Source: Acidimicrobiales bacterium
GTDB lineage: Bacteria; Actinomycetota; Acidimicrobiia; Acidimicrobiales; JAKAVM01
Direction: 5' to 3'
Length of the DNA: 5,406 bases
NCBI GenBank assembly: GCA_027451785.1
Contig: DAIDIS010000032.1
Location: forward strand, 1 to 5,406
The position numbers and the translations under genes were made by a program. The notes beneath the pieces were generated by a model. It was not told the origin of the DNA and ran no database searches. It saw nothing but the letters and a program-made list of their open reading frames with translations. Every line of letters begins with the position of its first letter. Within the stretch, counting starts at the first letter, position 1. Shown here piece by piece: positions 1 to 5,406 of the stretch.

Positions 1-422
1 AACCAAGCGCCGAAAAGCGAAAGGGGCAATTTCGCCACGAAGTAGAAAGCAGCGCGCCAGGCGGTCAAATCTCCCAGCGAAGAGCGAAGCCAACCAGGAA
101 GTCCGGGCCGCACTGAAAGTGGCTCCGGTGCGGCGACTTGCTCCCCCAGAATGTGCAGAGCCAAACCTCTTTCCCACCCCGCAGAGACTCGAGCCAGCCT
201 TAGGCCCATTATCAGAATGAATACACCTACGAAGGCAAAAGAAAGTGCCGCCCCTGCTATCCAAAGAACGAGTGTAGCTACGACTATCAGGTACGAGAGC
301 GCCGAACTGACCAGAAAGAAAGCCAGCTCTTCCCAGGTTTGTAGGCGAAAGGGTTCTCTGGCGACCACGCGAAAGAGATGCCTGGTCAGGTCAACCCATT
401 GTCGTGGGATCCTGACCTGCAC
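1..422 (-). CDS. Membrane sensor-domain protein, probable N-terminus of a sensor histidine kinase (3' end beyond the window)
   Basis: An open frame from a GTG at 422 to the left edge gives 140 residues without a stop. A short basic, amphipathic leader (QVRIPRQWVDLTRHLFRVV) is followed by PFRLQTWEELAFFLVSSAL, two adjacent hydrophobic segments at about 34-55 and 58-78, then RLARVSAGWERGLALHILGE. After a Pro-rich linker comes WLRSSLGDLTAWRAAFYFVAKLPLSL (111-136), the start of the next membrane pair. This layout (TW-x-EL, two membrane spans, an x-ER-x arm, D-x-x-x-WR before another span) matches the actinobacterial 'sensor' domain (PF13796 type), usually found at the N-terminus of histidine kinases with LuxR-type response regulators. 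The kinase part is not in the window, so a stand-alone sensor protein is possible. The GTG start has AGGAGG 5 bases upstream and lies 26 bases after the permease stop, so it likely belongs to the ABC operon. Confidence 0.85.
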   Translation of the reverse strand, partial: MQVRIPRQWVDLTRHLFRVVAREPFRLQTWEELAFFLVSSALSYLIVVATLVLWIAGAALSFAFVGVFILIMGLRLARVSAGWERGLALHILGEQVAAPEPLSVRPGLPGWLRSSLGDLTAWRAAFYFVAKLPLSLFGAW

Positions 423-427
423 CAAGC

Positions 428-433
428 CCTCCT
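428..433 (-). promoter_or_regulatory. Ribosome binding site of the sensor gene (decides the GTG start)
   Basis: A full AGGAGG on the minus strand, 5 bases before the GTG at 422 and inside the 26-base gap after the permease stop. It is the strongest site in the window. It picks the GTG over the adjacent in-frame TTG and over a more distant TTG at the permease stop. Confidence 0.75.
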
Positions 434-448
434 CGAGTTTCGCCTCCG

Positions 449-1252
449 TCAAGCATCTCGCTTCACGAATAACCCCCAGCCTATTGCCAAAGGAACTGCA
501 GCATATATAGCCATGAAAAGCAGTCCTTGGGATGCCGAGGTGGAGAAGGAGTTCAATGGTGTCGTCTTAACCGTGGTCATGATGGAGTTAACGAGCAGCT
601 CAATCGGGAGATATTGAGCATAATGATCGGAGACCGCGTGCATTACAAATTCAAGGACGAAAACCACGCCTACGAAGGCTGCCAATGAGGCGGCAGTGCT
701 CCGGAAGATCAGCCCGAAACCGAAAGACATGAGAGCCATCAAGCTGATGAATAGGCCGGTGAAAACCACCGCCCGTAGAACGACTCCGCTGGCGAGGCTT
801 GCAGTTTTGACTCCACCTCCGGAGAAGATGGCTTGGCCGAGAAAGAAAGATGCGAAGCTCAATATCTCGCTGAAAGCGATCAGCAAAATCCCAGAGACCA
901 GAATTTTCGCGCTCAACAATGTCGCTCGCTTGGGGGATGCTGCCAGCGAAGTACGAATTGTTCCGCTGGAGTATTCTCCGGAAATCAGCATGGCTCCAAA
1001 GACGCCTCCGGTTAGACCGGCAATTATCAGCCCTGTTAGCGATCTCTGAGTGGAGTCGAAACCTGGATTGAAAAGTGCACCGTGATTTACGGCATGGTTT
1101 GCTCCTAGGCCGGTAAACAAGAGAGCGGTGGCGACTGTCACTCCCAATGTGATGGCTGTCGAGCGAAGCGTCACGATCTTTAAGAACTCGGATTTCATGA
1201 CATTCAAAAGGCCGTAATGACCCTGGGGTAGTGGGTGGGTTGCTTGAGACAT
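449..1252 (-). CDS. ABC-2 type transporter permease
   Basis: This is the membrane partner of the preceding ATPase, 267 residues. It has six likely membrane segments at about 33-50, 72-92, 112-140, 157-183, 186-207 and 242-263. The N-terminal MKSEFLKIVTLRST (19-32) and the motif GEYSSGTIRTSL after segment two, followed by SPKRATLLSAK, are typical of actinobacterial ABC-2 permeases that pair with BcrA/DrrA-like ATPases. Met19 starts the conserved part. The first ATG at 1252 is preferred because AAGGA lies 9 bases upstream and the start sits 5 bases after the ATPase stop, which suggests translational coupling. The complex probably exports a hydrophobic compound, peptide or lipid, but nothing in the sequence identifies it. 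The family call is firm; the substrate is unknown. Confidence 0.92.
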   Translation of the reverse strand: MSQATHPLPQGHYGLLNVMKSEFLKIVTLRSTAITLGVTVATALLFTGLGANHAVNHGALFNPGFDSTQRSLTGLIIAGLTGGVFGAMLISGEYSSGTIRTSLAASPKRATLLSAKILVSGILLIAFSEILSFASFFLGQAIFSGGGVKTASLASGVVLRAVVFTGLFISLMALMSFGFGLIFRSTAASLAAFVGVVFVLEFVMHAVSDHYAQYLPIELLVNSIMTTVKTTPLNSFSTSASQGLLFMAIYAAVPLAIGWGLFVKRDA

Positions 1253-1257
1253 TTCGG

Positions 1258-2196
1258 TCAGTCCTTTCCGCCGGAAGAGGTCCCACCGGCCATCATCGAA
1301 GGTCGGTATTCCACTTCGTCCTGGGTTAGTTCCATGAACGCATCCTCCAAAGAAGCTGCGATCGGGGTCAGCTCGTGGATGCGGTATCCCTTGCTGGAAG
1401 CAAGGTCACCAATCTGCGGTGCAGCTAAACCTCCGACAGTTAGTGATCCGTCCTTTTGGGCTAATACGGTCGCACCTGCTCCGGTCAGGGAGGCTGTGAA
1501 TTCTGAAATGTCGGGCGTCACCAGCTTGATGGTTCCTCGGCCTGCTCGGGCGACGAAGTCGTCCACAGTGGTCTCCGCAATTAACCGACCGCGACCGATT
1601 ACAACGAGCCGATCGGCGGTAAGGGCCATCTCGCTTATCAAATGGCTGGACACGAAGACGGTTCGGCCTTCGGCCGCCAGGCTGCGAAGAAAATTGCGGA
1701 CCCAACGGATACCCTCGGGATCGAGCCCATTCACGGGCTCGTCGAACAACAACACGCCGGGGTCGCCAAGCAGAGTTGCGGCGATTCCCAGGCGTTGTCC
1801 CATTCCGAGCGAGAAATTTCCGGCGCGTTTGTTGGCCACTGAGGTTAACCCGACCTGTTCAAGTACCTCGTCAACCCGGCTGATTGGAATATCGTTCGTG
1901 AGAGCTAGCCAACGCAGGTGGTTGCGGGCAGTGCGCCCAGGATGGAATGCCTTCGCTTCCAGAAGCCCTCCAACCTCACGCAGCGGCCACGACAGGTCGT
2001 GATACGTCTTCCCGCCGATCAGGGCCGACCCGGAGTCCGGGTAATCAAGGCCCATGATCATACGCATGGTTGTGGATTTTCCCGATCCGTTCGGTCCCAG
2101 AAAGCCAGTGACCGAGCCAGGCGGCACCTCGAAAGTGAGGTTGTCCACCGCCGTGATCGAGCCGTAGCGCTTGATCAATGAGTGTGCAGTAATCAT
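1258..2196 (-). CDS. ABC transporter ATP-binding protein (BcrA/DrrA-like, ABC-2 exporter type)
   Basis: This is the cytoplasmic ATPase that powers the adjacent permease. It has 312 residues. Landmarks: Walker A GPNGSGKST (34-42), a Q-loop region GGLLEAKAFHPG with Glu80 in place of Gln, the signature FSLGMGQRLGIA (128-139), Walker B VLLFDEP with Glu153, D-loop NGLDP, and the switch histidine His185 in VSSHL. A C-terminal extension of about 100 residues follows, as in the BcrA/DrrA group, with the family motif SLEDAFMELT (282-291) and a Gly/Ser-rich tail. That group exports antibiotics, peptides or lipids; the substrate here is unknown. I chose the ATG at 2196 because homology starts there (MITAHSLIKRYG) and GGAGG precedes it, although the gap is only 2 bases. 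The frame stays open further upstream into kdpC, but that part is not protein-like. It is 5 bases upstream of the permease and clearly in one operon with it. Confidence 0.95.
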   Translation of the reverse strand: MITAHSLIKRYGSITAVDNLTFEVPPGSVTGFLGPNGSGKSTTMRMIMGLDYPDSGSALIGGKTYHDLSWPLREVGGLLEAKAFHPGRTARNHLRWLALTNDIPISRVDEVLEQVGLTSVANKRAGNFSLGMGQRLGIAATLLGDPGVLLFDEPVNGLDPEGIRWVRNFLRSLAAEGRTVFVSSHLISEMALTADRLVVIGRGRLIAETTVDDFVARAGRGTIKLVTPDISEFTASLTGAGATVLAQKDGSLTVGGLAAPQIGDLASSKGYRIHELTPIAASLEDAFMELTQDEVEYRPSMMAGGTSSGGKD

Positions 2197-2198
2197 TA

Positions 2199-2203
2199 CC
2201 TCC
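2199..2203 (-). promoter_or_regulatory. Closely spaced ribosome binding site of the ABC ATPase gene
   Basis: GGAGG on the minus strand ends only 2 bases before the ATG at 2196, shorter than the usual 5-9. No other in-frame start fits better: a TTG three codons upstream overlaps the site, and no suitable start follows within the conserved N-terminus. Confidence 0.5.
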
Positions 2204-2243
2204 AACCCTATGGCTAAGTCGGTATGGATGTAATGGCGCTGGT

Positions 2244-2282
2244 CGGTGTTTTCATGGTGGTGGTAGCACCATGAAAACACCG
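2244..2282. repeat. Perfect 16-bp inverted repeat (hairpin) between kdpC and the ABC operon
   Basis: The arms CGGTGTTTTCATGGTG (2244-2259) and CACCATGAAAACACCG (2267-2282) are exact reverse complements around a 7-base loop (2260-2266). It lies 42 bases after the kdpC stop and 47 bases before the ATPase start, in the only sizeable non-coding stretch of the window. Neither side has a T-run, so it is not a textbook intrinsic terminator. It could still end or stabilise kdp mRNA, or be a dyad operator controlling the ABC operon. The repeat is certain; its role is not. Confidence 0.85.
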
Positions 2283-2294
2283 GATGGTGAGGAT

Positions 2295-2321
2295 GACTAT
2301 GGAGTATCCGTCGGAATAGTC
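2295..2321. repeat. Short inverted repeat just downstream of kdpC
   Basis: GACTAT (2295-2300) and ATAGTC (2316-2321) are exact reverse complements 15 bases apart, starting 3 bases after the kdpC stop. Within the loop, TCC and GGA could add a small inner stem. This is weak alone, and 6-bp arms can arise by chance. Together with the stronger hairpin beside it, it may help stabilise the 3' end of the kdp transcript. Confidence 0.3.
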
Positions 2322-2324
2322 GGC

Positions 2325-2975
2325 TTACTTCGTCAACCTTGCAAGCGCTTCGTTGAGCTGAAGCACGTTGACGTAGTCGCTGCCCAGGAATCCCAACGGT
2401 GCGCCGTGTGTCTGCTGGGCGATTAGTGCCGACAGCTGGGAGGAGGGGATCCCTGTGGCCTTGGTTACCATCGGGATCTGGACAATGGCATCCTGGGGAG
2501 AGATGTCCGGATCCAGCCCGCTGCCCGAAGTGGTGACAAGGTCGGCAGTAGGATTGTTCACTCCGAGCCGCCTCCAATACGCAACGAGTTCCTTGGTATT
2601 GGCGACCAATACCTTGGAGCGAGGGCCAAGGTTGGTAGCGCCCGACTCGCCGCTCACTCCGTTTGCAACCAGGGGATTATCTCCTCCGGAGAAAGGGGTG
2701 CAGCTCTTCGTATCGGAGGTGCAAACGACCGCTGCATACGGACCCGTGTCATCAGGTCGACCGTGGAACACGCAACTACCGTCAAGATGGCCGGGACACT
2801 TGGTCGCTGCCCAGTTCTGTCCTATCAAGGTGGAGCCATTGGAAGTAATTGACCCCATGGCTTGGCTCTTGAAAAAGAGCTGGGATATGCCGAGACCGGC
2901 AAACATGTATACGAACCCGAAAACCACGGTCATGACCAAAATCGAGATAATCGAGCGGCGGATATGTGTAACCAT
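2325..2975 (-). CDS. kdpC: Potassium-transporting ATPase subunit KdpC, with an enlarged cysteine-containing domain
   Basis: KdpC is the single-span subunit that binds KdpA and KdpB and is needed for assembly and function of the pump. The protein has 216 residues; E. coli KdpC has 190. One membrane segment lies at about 8-32, followed by an extracytoplasmic domain. Family signatures are visible: GSTLIGQ (47-53), FHGRP (70-74), SGATNLGPRS (111-120), ADLVTTSGSGLDPDISP (144-160), QIPMV (166-170) and a C-terminal VNVLQLNEALARL. The extra length lies on both sides of FHGRP and includes Cys60, Cys68, Cys85 and Cys92, which E. coli KdpC lacks; they could form disulfides outside the membrane, which is an inference. 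It starts 16 bases after the kdpB stop. The upstream purine stretch CAGAGAG is only a weak ribosome binding site, so translation may depend on coupling to kdpB. No kdpD or kdpE follows. Confidence 0.96.
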   Translation of the reverse strand: MVTHIRRSIISILVMTVVFGFVYMFAGLGISQLFFKSQAMGSITSNGSTLIGQNWAATKCPGHLDGSCVFHGRPDDTGPYAAVVCTSDTKSCTPFSGGDNPLVANGVSGESGATNLGPRSKVLVANTKELVAYWRRLGVNNPTADLVTTSGSGLDPDISPQDAIVQIPMVTKATGIPSSQLSALIAQQTHGAPLGFLGSDYVNVLQLNEALARLTK

Positions 2976-2991
2976 TTATGCGGGCTCTCTG

Positions 2992-5085
2992 TCAGTAGGC
3001 GTGGATGGCCACGAGGAGCATGTCGATCACCTTGATACAGGCAAAGGGAGTGATGATCCCGCCGATTCCGTAGATCGACACGTTTCGGCGCAATAATGCG
3101 GCGGCCCCGGCGGCCCGGAAGCGAACTCCCCTGAGTGCCAATGGGATTAGTGCCACAATGACTAAGGCATTGAAGATGACTGCTGACAAAACGGCGGAAG
3201 TAGGGCTGCGCAGCCTCATGATGTTCAATGAATTAAGGGGAGGGTAGGTGGACGCAAAAAGGGCTGGAATAATCGCAAAATATTTGGCGAGATCGTTGGC
3301 GATCGAAAAAGTCGTCAAAGCACCGCGGGTGATGAGCAATTGCTTGCCGATCTCGACGATTTCGATCAGCTTGGTGGGGTTGGAGTCGAGGTCAACCATG
3401 TTCCCGGCTTCCTTCGCTGCAGTGGTGCCCGTGTTCATTGCCACTCCGACGTCGGCTTGAGCCAAGGCAGGAGCGTCATTTGTCCCGTCTCCGGTCATGG
3501 CAACCAGCTTTCCGCCCTCTTGCTCCTTTTTGATAAGGGCCATCTTGGCTTCAGGGGTAGCCTCGGCGAGGAAATCGTCGACTCCCGCCTCTTGAGCGAT
3601 TGCCGCGGCCGTCAGAGGATTATCGCCTGTGATCATGACCGTGCGGATTCCCATCTGCCGCATTTGGTCGAACTTTTCTTTGATTCCTTGCTTTACAACG
3701 TCCTTCAGCTCAATTACCCCGAGGACGGACTTACCGTCCGCTACTACCAGGGGAGTCGACCCGGAACGTGAGACCGTCTCCACTACCGCATCGAGATCTC
3801 CGGGAAGTTGGCCACCTTGTTCTTGAACCCATCGCTTTACCGATTCCGCTGCTCCTTTGCGAATCCGGCGGCCGTCAATGTCCAAGCCGGACATTCGGGT
3901 CTGGGCACTGAAGGGAACGAAGTCGTGGTCGGTATCAAGCTTGCGTTCGCGAATGGCAAACTGCTCCTTGGCCAAAACAACGATTGAGCGGCCTTCGGGT
4001 GTCCCATCTGCCAGCGACGCCAGCTGAGCTGCACCGGCAAGCTCCTGTTGAGAGTGATCGCCTACCGGAAGGAAGGCCGATGCCATCCGGTTGCCGAGGG
4101 TAATGGTCCCCGTTTTGTCGAGGAGCAACGTCTGAACGTCTCCCGCAGCCTCGACAGCTCGGCCACTCATTGCCAACACGTTGCGCTGTACAAGCCTGTC
4201 CATGCCGGCGATCCCGATGGCGGACAGCAGTGCACCGATGGTCGTCGGGATTAGGCAAACGAGGAGTGACACCAAGATCACCACGTTTACCGTCCCTGAT
4301 CCTTTGGAGCCCGAGACTATGGCGGAATAGTGGCCGAAGGGTTGAAGCGTCACGACTACAGGCAGGAATACAAGCGTCAATACCGCGAGCAGGATGGTAA
4401 GCGCGAGCTCGTTTGGGGTTTTTTGCCTGTTGGCGCCCTCGACCAGGTTGATCATGCGATCGAGGAATGTCCGGCCCCGTTCAGCCGTTATTTCGATAAC
4501 TATGCGGTCCGAAAGTACTTTGGTGCCGCCCGTAACCGCAGAGCGATCTCCACCGGATTCGCGAATCACAGGGGCCGACTCGCCGGTAATGGCGGATTCG
4601 TCAACAGATGCGATTCCCTCGATGATCTCTCCGTCGGAGGGGATAGCGTCGCCGGCGGTACAAACGACATGATCGCCCTTGGAAAGCTCTGAGGCTGGAC
4701 AACGCTCTTCACTGCCATCGGGGAGCAGCCGTCGGGCCTCGGTTTCGGACCGCATGCGCCTCAAAGTGTCTGCCTGGGCCTTTCCTCGACCTTCGGCCAT
4801 TGCTTCTGCGAAATTCGCAAAAATGACGGTGAGGAACAGCCAAGCCGTGATTGTCCATGCGAAGAACGTTGGTTTCGAGACTGCTTCCATGAAGGTAACA
4901 ATCGTGCCGACAAGTACCACGAACATGACTGGATTTCTGATCTGGACCTTAGGGTTCAGCTTCTTAATAGAGTCCTTCATCGAGTGTCGAAGGATTTCGC
5001 GATCGAAAAGGCTGCGAGCCTGAGCAATTCCGTGCGGCGTTGGCGTCTCTTGGACTCTGGGCGTTGACTCAGTGATCGCGCTCAT
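2992..5085 (-). CDS. kdpB: Potassium-transporting P-type ATPase subunit KdpB
   Basis: KdpB is the catalytic subunit that hydrolyses ATP to drive K+ uptake through KdpA. It is 697 residues, close to the usual 680-700. Visible landmarks: a pair of membrane segments at about 51-94; the actuator-domain loop TGES at 167-170, whose Ser170 matches the serine phosphorylated to inhibit E. coli KdpB; membrane segments at about 226-249 and 266-296 with CLIPTT (Pro280) in the fourth; the phosphorylation motif DKTGTIT with Asp323; KGA with Lys410 in the nucleotide-binding domain; MITGDN at 484-489; and the hinge motif TGDGTNDAPA at 531-540. Three more membrane segments lie at about 585-612, 630-650 and 673-694. 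Asp598 and Lys601 in the fifth segment have the spacing of the charged pair implicated in coupling in E. coli KdpB. The ATG follows kdpA's stop directly and has GGAAGG 9 bases upstream. No key residue is missing. Confidence 0.98.
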   Translation of the reverse strand: MSAITESTPRVQETPTPHGIAQARSLFDREILRHSMKDSIKKLNPKVQIRNPVMFVVLVGTIVTFMEAVSKPTFFAWTITAWLFLTVIFANFAEAMAEGRGKAQADTLRRMRSETEARRLLPDGSEERCPASELSKGDHVVCTAGDAIPSDGEIIEGIASVDESAITGESAPVIRESGGDRSAVTGGTKVLSDRIVIEITAERGRTFLDRMINLVEGANRQKTPNELALTILLAVLTLVFLPVVVTLQPFGHYSAIVSGSKGSGTVNVVILVSLLVCLIPTTIGALLSAIGIAGMDRLVQRNVLAMSGRAVEAAGDVQTLLLDKTGTITLGNRMASAFLPVGDHSQQELAGAAQLASLADGTPEGRSIVVLAKEQFAIRERKLDTDHDFVPFSAQTRMSGLDIDGRRIRKGAAESVKRWVQEQGGQLPGDLDAVVETVSRSGSTPLVVADGKSVLGVIELKDVVKQGIKEKFDQMRQMGIRTVMITGDNPLTAAAIAQEAGVDDFLAEATPEAKMALIKKEQEGGKLVAMTGDGTNDAPALAQADVGVAMNTGTTAAKEAGNMVDLDSNPTKLIEIVEIGKQLLITRGALTTFSIANDLAKYFAIIPALFASTYPPLNSLNIMRLRSPTSAVLSAVIFNALVIVALIPLALRGVRFRAAGAAALLRRNVSIYGIGGIITPFACIKVIDMLLVAIHAY

Positions 5086-5406
5086 TTACCAGAACCTTCC
5101 GTGGCTAAGTTGCTCGACAACGGGACCCAGCGAGACTGCAGGGAAAAACGTCAGGCCGCCGACGATGATGATGACGCCGATTACCAGGCCAATGAACATC
5201 GCGTTATCAGTCCGGAAGGTGCCGGGGCCCGAAGGGACCGCTTGCTTGCTCGCCAGAGTCCCTGCCAAGGCAAGGACCGGAATTATTATGAAGAAGCGTC
5301 CGAAAAGCATGGCTATTGAGCCGGTGATGTTGTAGAAGGCGGCGTTGCCTGTGAGCCCGGCCATCGCAGATCCGTTGTTGTTACCTTGCGAGGTATACGC
5401 ATAGAG
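5086..5406 (-). CDS. kdpA: Potassium-transporting ATPase subunit KdpA, C-terminal part (5' end beyond the window)
   Basis: KdpA is the channel-like membrane subunit of the Kdp pump that selects and conducts K+. Only the last 106 residues are here; the frame is open to the right edge. The fragment begins LYAYTSQGNNNGSAMAGL, which is the fourth pore-loop (selectivity filter) region of KdpA. Two hydrophobic stretches follow: an inner one containing GRFFIIIPVLALAG, and a last one, FIGLVIGVIIIVGGLTFFP, ending in the family's typical SLGPVVEQL tail. The loop between them (SKQAVPSGPGTFRTDN) also matches the family. A Met stands where I remember Phe in most KdpA proteins (NNNGSAF). The TAA stop directly touches the kdpB ATG, so the genes are co-transcribed and probably translationally coupled. 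Identity is nearly certain from the filter motif, the C-terminus and the position before kdpB. Confidence 0.97.
   Translation of the reverse strand, partial: LYAYTSQGNNNGSAMAGLTGNAAFYNITGSIAMLFGRFFIIIPVLALAGTLASKQAVPSGPGTFRTDNAMFIGLVIGVIIIVGGLTFFPAVSLGPVVEQLSHGRFW
5095..5100 (-). promoter_or_regulatory. Ribosome binding site of kdpB
   Basis: GGAAGG on the minus strand, 9 bases before the kdpB ATG and inside the last codons of kdpA. It supports the ATG at 5085 as the start even though there is no intergenic space. Confidence 0.7.

Noticed and set aside
151..510. Plus-strand open frame of 119 codons near the left edge
   Set aside because: It lies opposite the sensor-domain gene, whose translation has membrane segments and family motifs; the plus-strand translation has none.
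1957..1959. Glu80 in place of the Q-loop glutamine of the ABC ATPase
   Set aside because: A glutamate at this point (GxLIE/GxLLE) is, as far as I recall, normal in BcrA/DrrA-like ATPases, so it is not a sign of inactivation.
1235..2002. Plus-strand open frame of 255 codons opposite the ABC ATPase
   Set aside because: It is antisense to a gene with a full set of ABC motifs, rich in Ser, Arg and Pro as expected for a shadow frame, and has no family signature.
2331..2336. TTGACG on the minus strand at the end of kdpC, resembling a -35 box for the ABC operon
   Set aside because: No acceptable -10 box lies 16-18 bases downstream, and the bases are the last codons of kdpC. I see no convincing promoter in the gap.
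2197..2577. Upstream in-frame extension of the ABC ATPase (127 more residues back to an ATG within kdpC)
   Set aside because: The added residues overlap kdpC in another frame, run through the hairpin, are rich in His, Arg and Cys without domain character, and lie before the conserved ATPase N-terminus.
2455..3096. Plus-strand open frame of 213 codons opposite kdpC and the end of kdpB
   Set aside because: It is antisense to two well-supported genes, has no recognisable motif, and its composition looks like a reversed coding frame.

Overview
The window comes from a bacterial chromosome or a large contig. Every gene I can support is on the minus strand, so gene order runs from right to left. 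It looks actinobacterial (Actinomycetota). The truncated gene at the left edge encodes the membrane 'sensor' domain (PF13796 type) typical of actinobacterial histidine kinases, and the ABC-2 permease has the KSEFLKxxTLRST N-terminus common in that phylum. GC content looks moderate by eye, roughly mid-50s percent, which is lower than in most high-GC actinomycetes. A deep lineage such as Acidimicrobiia would fit, but that is only a guess.

Right block (5406 to 2325): the distal part of a kdp operon for the high-affinity, ATP-driven potassium pump. It holds the C-terminal 106 residues of kdpA, which runs off the right edge, then complete kdpB and kdpC. kdpA stops and kdpB starts with no bases between them (TAAATG), and kdpB and kdpC are 16 bases apart. 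KdpA is the K+-conducting subunit, KdpB the P-type ATPase and KdpC the single-span assembly subunit. KdpB has all its catalytic motifs. KdpC is longer than usual and carries four cysteines in an enlarged extracytoplasmic segment. No kdpD or kdpE follows kdpC.

Junction (2324 to 2197): 128 non-coding bases with a perfect 16-bp inverted repeat around a 7-base loop and no T-run on either side. It probably marks the boundary between two transcription units.

Left block (2196 to 1): an apparent three-gene operon. It contains an ABC ATPase of the BcrA/DrrA type, an ABC-2 type permease starting 5 bases after it, and, 26 bases further on, a GTG-started gene with a perfect AGGAGG that encodes a membrane sensor domain and leaves the window at the left edge. 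This resembles an export or self-protection ABC transporter with a cognate membrane sensor, probably a histidine kinase whose catalytic part lies outside the window. The substrate cannot be read from the sequence.

Most of the window is well-known gene families in a tight layout, and I see no clear undescribed system. The points worth a second look are the cysteine-containing KdpC insertion, the long hairpin at the junction, and the sensor gene joined to the ABC operon.
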